Of a DNA stretch of 64,000 nt, positions 48,901 through 61,509 are shown piece by piece. The DNA is taken from NCBI RefSeq assembly GCF_902150065.1, contig NC_043983.1, forward strand, positions 20,685,321-20,749,320. Reading direction: 5' to 3'. The first letter of the stretch is position 1. Each line of letters starts with the position of its first letter. Source of the stretch: Myripristis murdjan (taxonomy: Eukaryota > Chordata > Actinopteri > Holocentriformes > Holocentridae). Below the pieces are notes generated by a model. That model was not told the DNA's origin. It saw only the letters and a list, made by a program, of their open reading frames with translations, and did not search any database. The position numbers and the translations under genes are program-made.

Positions 48901-51900
48901 CCCCCTTATTGTTTTTCCCCTTTTTGAAGGGAAGGCTTGCACAAAATAGATGCCATTGAGTTTGCCCACCAGAGGGCAGGAGACTGCATGAGAGATGACC
49001 AACTACAAGACAAGAGCTCTGCTGCGCTCTTGTGGAACCTGCTGATACTGCTGTGCAGACAGAATGGAGTAAGTTGATCATGTCTGCGTGATCTAATATT
49101 TAAAAATAATATGACTTTGGCTTGCCATGAAATAGCTATCAAATGTATTATCTCATGTTTCTCTCTGAAAGTAATATCATAATGTTTTTGTGGATTAAGC
49201 AAATAGTTGGGTCAGATATCGCAGAGCTGCTGGTCCAGGACTCACATCCACATGGAGCTTTGGATGCAGATGCTGCCACGCTCATTGATTTCAGCGACAG
49301 GCCGATGCCTGAGACACAGCCCTGCAGGGGCGAAGACCTGCTGACCGGGGGTCCAACCAGCTCCAGCACTGAGACTTCAGAGCAGGCCCTGCAGAGTTAT
49401 ACTAAACTGCTCCTGGCTGGAAGAAAGAAGGTTTCAACCACTGATTATTAAAGGGATAGTTCACCCATTTTGAAAAATTTGATATTATTTCACTTACCTT
49501 CAACTTGGTTATGCAGGACACTAGTGGTGCTACCTTTGTTTAATTGTTACTGAGTACTGCATACTGGCTGTATGCTCCAGAAGCGCTTTCCTCTGGTTAA
49601 CATTTTTCAAAATAAACACCTTAATCCACTCAGAGAAGGTTTAAGAGGCTGATGCGCAGAGAAATCACTTGCCAAAATGAAAATGCACACGCGATTACTG
49701 AGTGCACACGGGTGATAGTTTTGCTCAGATTACTGTTTATGACTGTACTTTTCCTGTTAACGATTTCTCGTAATTTCTACATTTCCTGTATCACTCCACG
49801 CCAGAGCAGCAGAGGCCACTGCAGAGACAGGAGTAAATAGCTTGACTTTGCTATCCTTTGCTTTCTTCACTGAACACACATATGCATAAAAATAGCAACT
49901 TTCTCCCAAGTAATAAAAGATAGCTGGCAAGCAATATTGTGGCTGGCTTCTTCTTATCCTCTGCTGCTCTCTATCAGGCAGCAGCCAGCCAACTTGTAAC
50001 TGAGGACCAGCACAGAAAAGTGCGACCATAATTTTCTTTAAACGGACACATTTTTTTAAGCCATTTCAGGCTGTAAAAATCCTGCTACAGATCACTGAAC
50101 TCAAAATGGGTTTATTAAACAGTTTTAGCGGATTAACATTTTTAAGAATGTCAGCCAAGGGGATGTCCACCTCATTGTCATGAGGCATTGATCATTGGCC
50201 ATTCACCAAGTAAAATAATATTACATTTCATTTTATTACATTTTATATTAATATTAAAGAGAGGTGGAGTTTTGTATTAAAGCTACAACTGATCCTGTAG
50301 TTAAAGGTCATGTCATGGATATCATCTTGCTGTGCCCTGATCTGACTCTGTGTTCCCTCTCTGCCCCCTATGTGATTTCTAAGGAGGCCTTGGAGTCGGC
50401 CATGAGCAGCGGCCTGTGGGGTCATGCACTTTTCCTGGCTAGCAAGATGGACAACAGGTCTTATACCACTGTACTGAACAGGTGAGTTAACACAAGGTCG
50501 TCTAAGACATGACAGCTGCAAGAAAAAGGGCACACAGTCCTGTTCAGGTCTACAGGCAAGTGGTAATTTGTGAAGAAATTACACCTCTTACTAAACTTAG
50601 ATACCTAAGGTCCACATGAAACATGTGGGCAGTATTTTCACTACATGTGCATGTTCCAGTACACATGAATTACCCCAGTATGTTTGATCTTTAATTTGTA
50701 TGACTGACAAAATCATCATGTTAATTGCAGATATTTTTTGATGGCAATTTGTTTGTATTTTAGAAATGTTTCATCACATTTTTAATGGGAATGATGATGC
50801 TTTCATTTCCATGGAAGAGGAAACTAATATTGTTTCCGATGTTTTCCTGTGTGGAATACTTGTTGAGACTATTTAATGACGAGAAAATCAATCAGAGACA
50901 GTGATACTGTACATCATAGGGCTACAGTCAAGACTTAGGCATGAAGAGTCAGACAACTACTTCTAAAAGACTTGTAAAGCCTGTGGTTTTAAGTTCATTT
51001 GGCAGGGGAGAGCGGAAACAAGACAGATCAAGAATGAGATTTTAAATAATAACACATTATACTGTAAATAAAGTCATCAGCTCAGTTGTCATTTCCCCCC
51101 AGGTCAGATTAAATAAATAAATGAGACAGCACACATACTGTATAACGTGTCCCTAACTCCCTATGTCCTATGAACCCATTCCCCTGTTGCCCAGTCTTGG
51201 ACCCGCATCCTGGCCCCCATCCACCGTCCCTCTTCCAGGACCCCATAGATGGACAATGTACCTAGGGATTTAAGATTAATTATAGAATGATCCCAGCACG
51301 ACATATTATCAGGTTCAGCATGGTGTAAATTAGATGCCCAGCTCTCCATGTTGGCTATATCATCTCTGTACATTCAGAGATGTCCATCAGTGGGCTGTTA
51401 GCCTCTTGGCAACCTGAGATGTCACTGTCTGACACCGAGTTCCAGGCTGGCTCCAGGTTTGAGCTGTCACCAAGTAACAAGACAGCTGCTGGATATGGAA
51501 TCTGTTTGGACATTATGGTGCACAGAAAATCACTTCTTCCAGCAATTCATGAGAGTACATCAGTGCATCAGAGTACACCAATTTGTACTCTGATGCACAT
51601 GGGGCATCAGAGTACAAATTGGTGAGGGCTATGTCTTTCATTTTATACATGCAGATGAACAGCATGCATGTCCAAAAGCGTAAATCTGGGTCCTAAACTG
51701 AAAATTGTCCATCAAATCTAATTTTAAAAAAAAAAAAAAAAAATCAGACATGTCAGAAGAAGGGCTTGTACCCGAAACATCACATGTGGTGGCAACACAT
51801 ACTCATTCAAGGAAGTGGCATGCAAGGGAACAAAGTGCTAAGTTAACATTTATCCTTTCATAGTGTTTGAAATGACTTTTGGGATTAGAACATCTATCAA

Positions 51901-52529
51901 GATATATAGATATTTTAGCATAAGATTAAAAAAAGCAATTTACAGCAAATAAATGTAGTGAATTTTAACTAACTTGAATGTCATGTTTTTGGGTATGTCT
52001 TGATATAATCATCTAAGGAAATAAACTCGATTCAAATAGTTATTGCTTTTGTTATGTCTTTACCTTTCCTGTGTGTTTAGCTATTGAACTTGTGTATGAA
52101 TTTAAGTTGATATCAAGTTTTTGATTTGAAATAAATAGAGAAAAAACAGGAAAAAAAAACATACTGCTCTGAAGCCATAGAAAACAATGGGACTTATGCC
52201 ACTGCCTCTGCTGCCTCCCAGTGTGATCTCTGCCTTATTCCACGTTAGGCTGCCTTTCAGAGTGGATCCATTTGTGGATACAGCCGCCTTCCACACTCTG
52301 ACAACTGGTGCTGGTTTAGAGGATGCCTGTACTAGCACTGAATCCACTGTACACACCAGAGCCCTGGGCCTGGTCAGTGCTGTTTGAAACTGTTTTTGAT
52401 ATCTGATAGGCCTATATTTTGACATATTTTATCAGTCATTTGCAAGATAGCCAATGTGCAACCTTTGTATTAATTAATCAATGACAATACATTTCTTCTG
52501 TGAGATCACAGAATGCCATCACTACTTCT

Positions 52530-52605
<76 letters not shown>

Positions 52606-55600
52606 GCTTAATTTGTCATTGTTCAAGACAATGAAATTACAGAGCCCCTTGTAGTGCACAGTACATATAAAAAGATTAAAACATGGATAAATCAAACGTG
52701 GTAAATTAAAACTATTTTATAAAAGCAATTAAAACAATAAGGTCAGTTACTTCTGCCCAGTGGTTTCCATTGTTTGTTTTGCCCCCGGGTTATTGAAGCT
52801 TGCATGTGTAGACTCAACAGTACATTAGAAAAACCATTAGCACTGTTTTGCAGGGTGTAAATCATCTGGCCTTGACTTCGATTTAACTATGTTTATTACT
52901 GTGAATATGACTCTGGCATGTGCAGTATGACATATTTCCAAAATGATGCTTTTGCTGTGTGAAAGGCACGGTGATTGACACAGGAAGATATTTACACTGT
53001 ATCGTTGAGCCACAGACTTAGTAAACTAGATATCGCGTAACCTAATCCATTTACAGTCTATTTTGGCATCCTCAGCAATATGTCCCATATGTCCAGGCCA
53101 CTCAAGAGGGGGCCACAGGATTGAGGAATGCCTGGGGGAGGGCTGGGAAATAGCAAGGGTGGCATATCAGCTGCACTTGATAGGAAGCAAGATGCCTTCA
53201 AGCTGCGGTGTTTGTTTTTTGCCGCACTCCTACTCGTAATATGCAGCGCTGCCTGTAGAGCTCTGTGTTTTCTGAGCTGTGCCATGATGCGGTGTTTCTG
53301 CCTGCAGGTTTACAGGCCAGCTAACAGCCAACGACCCCCTCCAGACCCTCTTCCAGTTGCTCTCTGGTAGAGTCCCTGCTGTAGCCACGGTAACACAAGG
53401 CCACAAACACTGACTAAACCCTCACTCATATTACCCTAGCTGGTTTCATTTGAATGTGATATTCTGTGTCCAGTGCTGTGGAAATGAGAAATGGGGAGAC
53501 TGGAAGCCCCACCTAGCTGTTATGCTCTCCAATGAGACAGGAGATCCTGCCCTGCAGCAACGGGCTATCATCACCATGGGGGACACACTAGGTATGAACT
53601 TACTGACAGATTTTAATACTGGTTTTTCATTGACACGTTAATTGATGTTTTGTGTTGCTTTTTCCCAGCTTCCAGGGGCCTTATACATGCCGCCCATGTG
53701 TGCTACCTGACAGCCTATGCTCCCTTTGGCATATTCACACAAAAGGCGGAGAGATTGGTGCTTCTGGGCAGCAGCCACAGGTGAGCTGTGTTGCATCTTG
53801 ATTCCACTCAACAGTCTTGATGCTTCTTGTGAAAATGTAGGATTGAGAACAGCAACTTGATTCACAGCTGAAGGCAACCATTTATTTAAGAGGCATAGAA
53901 ATAAAAGGAATGAAAAGGGATTATTGTTTCCCAAAATTCTTTATCATCATCTTATATTTATCTTCAACATGTCTCATCTCTCTCTCTCTATCCCTTTAGG
54001 CTCCCTTTCTTCGATTTTGCCAAAAACTCTGCTATCCAGTGCACTGAGTTGTTTGAATACTGCCAGACGCTTGGCGGGAAATCCTTCTCAATCCCCTCTT
54101 TTCAGGTATGTACTGGAGCACATGCTCAATTTGAACTCATTACCTTTTTCCAAAACCTTGAAATTATTGCCATTCTCCTTTGCATCAGTTTTAAAGTAAG
54201 AATGATAGACGCCTTTGCATTCTTAATCCCTTGAACTCTGATTGTCCCTCAGATTTCCCCTCAAACGGCTTCCAAATTAGACTTGTTTTCTTTCCCATGT
54301 TGTATGACAAGTGAAGGTACATCATGCTGACACTGAATGAAATATTCAAACCCAAGATGCCATTGTTTTATGGCTGCACCATTACATTAAATAGAAAATA
54401 TCTAGATGCCTCATGCATCATGATATATACATTTTTCCGTAATTCAGAAGGACATATTTGGTATGTTTGGAAACTGTGGTATCTCTAGTAGAATTTAAAA
54501 GAAAGTTCTGTTGTTTTGATCAAAGCTTGGCTGCACAGCATGTATTTGTAATGATAAACCCACCAATGGGACCAGCAGTGTTGGAGAAGTAACTGCTTAA
54601 TGCTTTAGCGTTTTAGTTGCTATAAAAATAATGTTTTTATTTGTGTTGTTATTCAGGTGTATAAGTTCCTGTATGCCAGCAGACTTCTGGACTGTGGGCT
54701 TGCATCTCAAGCCTTCCACTACTGTGAGGTGGTAGCACAGGCAATTCTCAGACAGAGGGAGCCGTTCCTCGTGCTCACTGGAGAGGTTATTAAGGTATCA
54801 TCCTCAATTACATTAACACACAAGCAGGTGCATTCACATGCTCACACATGTAATGTAGCTGCTACATCTTACACATGGGTGTATTTCCAGCCCAGCATGT
54901 GTGAAGTGAAATACAGTACAGGATGTGCTGTATGGATGTTATCTCAGCATATGTATCTCCTCAGCTGGCAGAGAGGCTGAGACACTCCGAGGGCCAGTTC
55001 AGTGAAGCAGGGGGCAGTGGGGATGGACAGGACCCTGACTGGCTGAAACATCTGCGCTTAAGGCATCACAGTCTACAGGTGACCACTCAAGAGTCTGCCT
55101 CGCCGTGACTTCGGGTCCGCATAATGTTCACCTCGATCTGTGTTTAAAATGCTAGGGATACAACGTAAACATTTAAGTATAACTTAGTGAAAAAAATGAG
55201 AGATTATCTTTGATGGATGGCTAATATTAACAGTCATTGGAAGTGGTTGTGCGACTACAATGAAACAAATCTCCATTGTAACAAGTAATTATTATTATGT
55301 CATTCATTATTCAGTCTTGAAGTTCGGGTTCTTAGCCATATTGGTCAGTCTGTGTGATTGTAATGCATCTAACAAGTTCGGTCCATTAACTCCCTCCTTT
55401 CCACAAGAATGACAGCTGCACTTGGAGTGCACTCCAAAATGAATGAAGGATGCACACTCAGGTTTGTAGTTGCTTCACTTTCAAAGCTTTCTTCAGCCAG
55501 CTGGTTTCCAAAACGGTGAAACTATTTTCTGCTGTAGTACTGCCACAGTGTCACCATGCAGTGGCGTGCCAGTCACATATTCAACCTACATGGAGAGCGT

Positions 55601-58600
55601 TGAAAGTGAACCTACAGCAAAGTGGATTGTTGTGCATCCTTTAAAATAATTTTTCAGTTTTGTGTTGCTGCTCAAAATCCTGTTGTTTTCAGGTCTGCAT
55701 CTACTTCAGTAATTTTGAAGGAGAATAGCTCTTTGACTCCCTCATTCTTGTGACAGGGAAAGAGTTAATGTGTCGCACTTCATGCGTCTAATACACTGCT
55801 ATACCACTATACCACTATATGGGTAAGAATCCAAACTATCAAAACTCAATATTAGATGACTTGTTACAGTGGAGATTTTTTTTTCAATGTATGGGTACCC
55901 ATTGGAATATATGGGTAAAAGTCCAAAGAGTCACTTTAAAGTCTTTTTTTTTTTTCTGAAAACAAGTGAAGAAATCTGCCAGATGGATAAGATAATCTCA
56001 CTTGCTTCCGATGTAGTTTCACTTCAAGGATGTATCAAGGATCAACTATGCTGTCAAAAGGCAGAATACTTCAGATCAGCCCACTACCATCAAGAAAATT
56101 GTGGAAACAAAATAATCACACTTGGAAAAAGTGTGACTATCCCACCAACAGAATTTTCCTCTAAATTCAAGAAAAGGGGGAGATTTTTTTTTTTTTTTTT
56201 TTTTACAGTACTGCAAAGCTGCAGAAAGTAGTCAATGGTCATATTATATTTAAAACAGTTTCCAGTTCTGAAATTGCTTTTGGCTGTGGCAAAGTATATT
56301 TTAGTGCAAGTGTAAAAGTGCAGACTTTTTTTTGCTCAGATGGGGAGTTACAGCAGTATTGAACCGTACCAGCCGCCTCCTGAGGAAAGTGCTTTGGCCC
56401 CTGGGGATAATAAAGGCTGTTCAGGTAATCTTTAGTCTTGGGTCATGATGTCTAATGATGCACTGTGTGTGGTGGTCTGGCTGGCCCTAGAGAACAGTGT
56501 TTTGTGCTTTTGCTTTCTTGCACATCTGACATGACTTGCACATTTGACATGCCCAACTGAAGGATTTTTCTTGTGCTTTGATATTTCTGCAGAATCTGAT
56601 TTGGATGATCTAAAGGCTGATGCCCAGAGTCCAGAGCCTGAACTGCTTTATTACAGAAATACTGAAGATCAAGAAACTCTTTGGCCTCAGGTTGGAGGAG
56701 AAAATGAGCAAATGACCGGATTGTCATGGGATGTCATGGGAGCACAGAACCGGTAGCAGAAAATGCATGCTTTATCATCTGCAAAAGACTGAATGACATG
56801 AAAATGATTAGTGCATGTATGAAAACACAGTCCTGGCACGCTGTTAATGACACTCATTTCTCCATGTTGATATGTTTAGGTCACAGGCTACCTCTCTCCC
56901 ACCACAAACAGTGGTTTATGCCCCTCCAGTACTCCCAGTGGCTAGCAGCCAAGACCTAAGTTATCATAACACGGATAGCAATGAAGTCACTGCCTCCACT
57001 TATTCATATTTGAATGATCACCCTTCAGTAACCGAGGGTAAGCAATGAACCCTGATTTTACATCACCAAGAATTAAAACATTGATTCCTTTATTTATTCC
57101 TTAGTGTACTATTACTATGTAGGGTCAGGTTGTGTGTAATACTGTGATTTTCTTATTCCTGCAGGTGTTGAGTCTTCCTCTGGAATAAACCCGGTGAGAG
57201 ATGTTTGTAATGTTCTGTACTCTTGAATCGAGACATAAATATGGTGACCCCCCCGCCCCGCTTTTATGTCATCACATTTCTCATTTCTACACTGCAGTGG
57301 AAAAACATCCACATTTCTTTTTGTCTTCTTGCCAATCCAGAAATTCTGGAGGCTGAATGACACCAGTACAGGAGGCTGCTATAGTCATGGGCCTGAACTG
57401 TCCCAGTCACAGATAGGCTGAAGTGCTCCATTGCCTATATTTCCCTTAAGATGCATAGCAATTTATTGCTAAATTTAGATTTATTGCTAAAAAATTCAAT
57501 AGGATTTGGTGTTCTAAGCAAATTCAGTTCTAAGCAACGTTCTTGGCAAATTCAGTGTAGCAATTCCATTTTACCATTGAAATTTTCCCAAATATGACTT
57601 GGATCTCTGTTGTTTTCTGTTTGTGCCATTGGAGATGGAGGCTCAGATGAATGCTGTGCAAAGTCAGCAGACGGTCCCAGAACCGGCCAACATCACACCA
57701 AAACAGGTGAATGGAGCATGTGTCTTTAAACCACAACTTTTTGTGCTGCAGGACTTTTTGTGCTTTGTGATTTTACATGCTTCTCAATCTCTTTCTCCCT
57801 CTGTGTTGTTTGTGCAGAGTACCAAGACAGGGTGGTTTAGTGGATGGTTCAAATCAAAGCCCAAAGATGAAGTAAAGGAGAGTTCAGAGCAAGCCAACAC
57901 ACCACAGACAGTAAGAAATATGTCAATATACTCTGTTCAGTCTTGTTAATTTTATGTTTTCTGTCTTAGGTGAAGGAACTTTTTTTTTTTTTTTTCTCAG
58001 ATGCCAGTACCTACAACTGCACTCTCCTCCCCTCCCCCACCTGCCATGGGATCTCCTGCTATGTTTCCATCCCAGCCCTCGCCTGCTGGGATCAATCCTT
58101 TTTCAAGGAAAGCGGGTGAGTTATGAGACAGTCCCTCAGAGGAAATTGTGGTTCTTAGTCAGTGTTGTTCAGTCTTTCTTTGTTTTTAAATAGATTTCAA
58201 TAATGCAAGTGACAAATATTATGCAAAGGTGCAATCCGTCTTTGTCATGTGGTATTTCTGGGGTTACTGACCTTTCTGCGGGATCTGAACCTCTGTGGTT
58301 GTGTGGAGTGTCTTTTGTTCGCTGCTCTGACCTCAGTCGACACTGTCATTTAGACAGTATTCAATGTGTCCAGTAATATATTTTGATCAAAAAACAGTCA
58401 TAAATTGAAGCTCGCTCTATTATTTTAATCATATAGACCACCAGACCCATTTTTACCCATGTCTAGGGGTGCATCATGTTTGCGGGGACAAAAGAAGCAG
58501 CACATTTAATTATAGATTTTAATTAACTCAGATTTGTTGCATCAACCTGGGTGTGCTGTTAACACTGGCATTTTCTCCACCCCAAACCACACAAACACGT

Positions 58601-58653
58601 TACAGTTTTCTATATATATCTGTGTCTTGGACATAGGCCAGCAGCTCGGGTAG
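45950..58653 (+). CDS. sec16b: Sec16b, ER exit site scaffold
   Basis: Twenty-three phase-matched exons (925 aa): 45950-46221, 46732-46829, 46941-47043, 47492-47709, 47834-47991, 48118-48179, 48930-49068, 49200-49430, 50384-50481, 53308-53389, 53474-53591, 53669-53780, 54000-54105, 54657-54794, 54965-55078, 56340-56424, 56593-56752, 56880-57037, 57165-57193, 57635-57706, 57818-57910, 58001-58115, 58637-58653. Sec16 proteins organise COPII budding sites; SEC16B also acts in peroxisome formation. Visible: a Tyr/Arg/His-rich N-terminus, [31 protein letters not shown], the central Sec13-binding domain (about residues 300-680: [85 protein letters not shown]), and the C-terminal [14 protein letters not shown]. 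Exon 8 has a weak GTTTCA donor. The last 17-base exon is the least certain. Confidence 0.93.
47122..47345 (+). repeat. Dispersed repeat, sec16b intron 3 copy
   Basis: About 220 bases match a second copy at 54343-54570 in the same orientation. Shared blocks include TTCAAACCCAAGAT.CCATTG, TTAGG/CTAGATG, TAGAATTTAAAA, and GCAGCATG.ATTT.. followed by AACCCACCAAT. The copies are diverged with small indels. The element family is not recognised. Confidence 0.75.
48235..48400. mobile_element. Fragment of hAT-like short element in sec16b intron 6
   Basis: The right end reads AAACCTGCAGGACAGGGTGA followed by GGGTTGGGGAACACTG. On the minus strand this begins CAGTGTTCCCCAACCC, a hAT-type terminus common in fish. 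The inside GATTGGTTGAATCACCTGAA supports the same family. The left end is not recognisable. Confidence 0.6.
49449..50100 (+). mobile_element. Fragment of 'AAGGGATAGTTCACCC' dispersed repeat
   Basis: The left end AAAGGGATAGTTCACCCATTTTG follows directly after sec16b exon 8. It resembles the end of abundant fish short DNA transposons. The mirror-image right end (GTGAACTATCCC) is not found, so the right border is a guess. Confidence 0.4.
51563..51624. repeat. Nested inverted repeats forming two alternative hairpins
   Basis: A 12-base core, GCATCAGAGTAC, occurs three times in 62 bases: forward, reverse, forward. Arms 51563-51576 and 51585-51598 pair perfectly over 14 bp with an 8-base loop. Arms 51576-51596 and 51604-51624 pair perfectly over 21 bp with a 7-base loop (ACATGGG). 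The middle arm is shared, so only one hairpin can form at a time. Confidence 0.95.
52531..52604. repeat. (GATA)n microsatellite
   Basis: About eighteen perfect GATA units. They are followed by TTTGTCATTGTTCAAGACAA and TGAAATTACAG, which resembles the reverse-oriented 3' end of fish LINE-derived elements that terminate in GATA/TATC repeats. Confidence 0.95.
54343..54570 (+). repeat. Dispersed repeat, sec16b intron 13 copy
   Basis: This is the second copy of the roughly 220-base repeat at 47122-47345, in the same orientation. It ends AAACCCACCAATGGGACCAG against AACCCACCAATTGGAACAG in the first copy. Confidence 0.75.
55079..56339 (+). other. sec16b: sec16b intron 15
   Basis: This intron is 1.26 kb with no coding sense. 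It includes a poly-T run near 56186-56204 and a small ACCACTATA / ATGGGTA word duplication near 55805-55915. Confidence 0.5.
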
Positions 58654-60888
58654 GCGCCCTGTCGACACCAACAGTGTATCGCAGGTAAAATGGATTTCAT
58701 AAAGATAAATATCACTGCACCACATGAAAAAATGTAAAGGGCTGGACAGTAATTATGTGTAAATCGCTTTTGCTTTTACAGGATCACCTCTGTCACAATC
58801 ATCGCCCAGCAAAGCGGGGATATCACAATACCTTGTATTCGCAGGGGATTTATGGCGGCTGTTGTGAAGTGCTGAACCTGATCATGAAGGGGCTCGATAC
58901 CCATGCCACCACCCACCTTTCTTTTTTTGGATGCCCTGTTAACCTCCCACAGCTTGTCTATCATGCAGCATGTTATTTACAGAAATCCACAGGAGAGACC
59001 AGCAGAGTTACTCAAATAGCAGGAACTTAACAGCTGAAGCGTGTTTCATAAGGGCTGATGACAGGAAATAAGCATTGCATGCAGGAGATGGTCAGGGGTA
59101 GGGATATTTGAATTAACTTGATTTGCTGGTGTATGCAAGGGATTTAACCTGATCCACTGATGCCAACAACGCCAAGGCAAACTTTACTACTGGACACTGT
59201 TTACCACCAGCTAATTATGTCATCTGACTCGCATGATCTCTGAAAATGAGCTATAAAAATGATCCGCATTGCATGCTGTAAGAGAATATCCATCAGCTAT
59301 TTACAAGGGGTACACCATCCAACTCGTTACAGTGCTGCTTTTTTAAAATCTTAAAACATATTTCCTCATAGTGGATAACTGGGAGCACAATTTATCACCT
59401 AAGCATGCATTCAGAAGCAAAAACAAGATTCAGTCCAAAGTGAATTCATATTTTATGATAATTTATAGAACAAAATTAACATTGTTTTACAGACTTATAA
59501 AGGTATTTTTTCCATCTCTAAAACCACATAGTTTTATTTTCAATTACAAACCATGCACGTTGAACGAAACAAGAAACATACACAGGAAAAATGGAAAGGT
59601 GTATCCTCTTATTGATTATATCATATTGTGAGAGGAGGGGGGTTAAGAGTGTTGGGATAGACCTCTGCCAGGCAGGCAGCCAGCCAAGGCATTAACTGAG
59701 CCTCCCTCCCTACACACACACACTCACTGGATCAACTCCTACATGCTGATGACATGTGCAGTTTATTAATATGGGAAGTGACTGCTTTGAACGTCCTTAA
59801 ATAAATATTTTCCAGAGACAATTGAAAGCTAGGGTATGACAAATCTCAGCTACAAAAAAGTCCACTATAAAATATATAGTAAATAATATATATAATATTT
59901 CTTAAAAGGGTATTTTTGTAAAATTCCTGCCTGATCAAGTTGATCAATATCCTTAGCCACAATGGATATGTGTCTTCATTTATAAATGATTTTTTATATT
60001 TGTATCTCATATAGCTTTATGCTTTATGTATTGCAGTATATGTTTTTTTTTGCTCTGTACTGGTTCACATGGAATATAGTAATTAAACGTTTTATCTGTG
60101 GCATTTTATTGTATATATTTTCTCAGTGTTACAGCCTAATGATTAAGGCAGCATTAATAGGAATGTGTTCATGTATACACACCACTGCAATGATTAAAAA
60201 ACAACTAAATGACACATCAGATGAGTCTTGTGAAGGAATGACTGGAATTCCAAATGGGGCTTCTCACTTTGCGTAGAGAAAGTGACAACACGGCAGGTGC
60301 CTTCTCCTTTTACCATTAGTCTGCAGGGGCCAAGTCTGAGCAGGACATGCTGGCTGGAAACTCAGTTCCCAAAGCCATGAGGATACAAGTCTACATTTCA
60401 GGCTGCCAAAAGCATGCCAGACCACAATACACTTTCCAGTTTAGATTTTTTAAAATAGATTCAAAAATTTCACACAAGGATTTAAATGCTGTCTAAATGA
60501 AATTTGGACTGGGGTCAGACTCATTTTTGCTCTTTGGAAATATGCAGTTACTTAGGCTCTGCATGTGCATTTATATTGATAATTATGATTAGGATTGAAT
60601 ATCACTTCTAGCTGTCTTACTTTATGGTCTGTATTCACAAAATGAATATTCATTTAAGGTAAAATTGTGAAAATTATTAATCAGCAAGAAAGCATTATTA
60701 TTGTTGAAAAGAAAGATTGAAGTATTCATGCTATTTATAAGAATGGCTATTTGACAGAAAATGTTTATTAACACTTACGTTTACACACAGCTCATGCTTC
60801 TTACTAACACTAAGACATATTCCAGCTTGAATATGACTGGTTCCTTGGCGTTGGTTTCCAATAAAAGAAACTCATCCAAATCAAACAG
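58654..60888. other. sec16b 3' UTR and sec16b-znf648 spacer
   Basis: AT-rich and non-coding. A possible sec16b poly(A) signal AATAAA lies at about 59802-59807. On the minus strand, AATAAA at 60764-60769 could end a long znf648 3' UTR that would contain Tc1 copy 2. An exon-like donor CGCAG|GTAAAA at about 58684 follows the sec16b stop codon and may be chance. Confidence 0.4.
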
Positions 60889-61509
60889 ACATATGGACAA
60901 AAAACATAAATACAAAAGTAGTACACATTACACATTACACCTACAGGAGTTTTTATGACATCCCATTCTAAATCCATAGCCATTAATATGGAGTTGGTCC
61001 CTGCTTTGCAGAAGTTGTCGAACAACTTCCACTCTTCTGGGAAGGCTCTCTACAAGATTTTGGGGTGTGTCTGTGGGAATTTTTGTCCATTCATCCAGAA
61101 GAACTTTTGTGAGGTCAGACACTGATGTTGGACGAGAGGGCCTGGCTCATATCTCCATTCTAGAAGGGAACCACAGCAACTCAGCCACTAAATGGCAGAC
61201 CACGTAAAGTTACAGAGCGGGGTCACTGAGTGCTGAGGTGCATAGTGTGTAAAAGTGGCCAACAATCTGCTGACTCAGTAACTGGAGAGCTCCAAACCTC
61301 CTCTGGCATTAACATCAGCACAAAAACTGTGAGCCGGGAGCTTCAAGGCATGGGTTCCCATGACTGAGCAGCTGCTTGCAAGCTCTTTAGAATGACCCAT
61401 TCTTTCACAAATGTTTGTAAAGGCAGACTGCGTGGCATGCTGGACTGACTGAAACACCTGAATTTGATGATTAAGAGATGTGACCCAATACATTTGTCTA
61501 TATAGTGTA
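60889..61509 (-). mobile_element. Tc1-like transposon, copy 2, internally inverted
   Basis: Same family as the copy at 43741-44936. The left part (60889 to about 61162) reads the transposase 3' end on the minus strand (DEWTKIPTDTPQNLVESLPRRVE), and the right part (about 61382-61509) is the transposon 5' end, also on minus, ending TGTCTATATAGTGTA. The middle (about 61163-61381) reads in the opposite direction: ACCACAGCAACTCAGCCACT through GGCATGGGTTCCCATG. It keeps an AGAGCGGGGTCACTGAGTGC segment missing from copy 1. Most of the transposase gene is deleted. Confidence 0.85.

Larger units (their letters stand above)
50482..53307 (+). other. sec16b: sec16b intron 9 (largest in the gene)
   Basis: This intron is 2.8 kb with no coding sense. 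It carries the nested hairpins at 51563-51624, poly-A at about 51725-51742 and a long GATA microsatellite at 52531-52604. The segment 51130-51540 is more complex than its surroundings and may be an unrecognised repeat. Confidence 0.6.
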
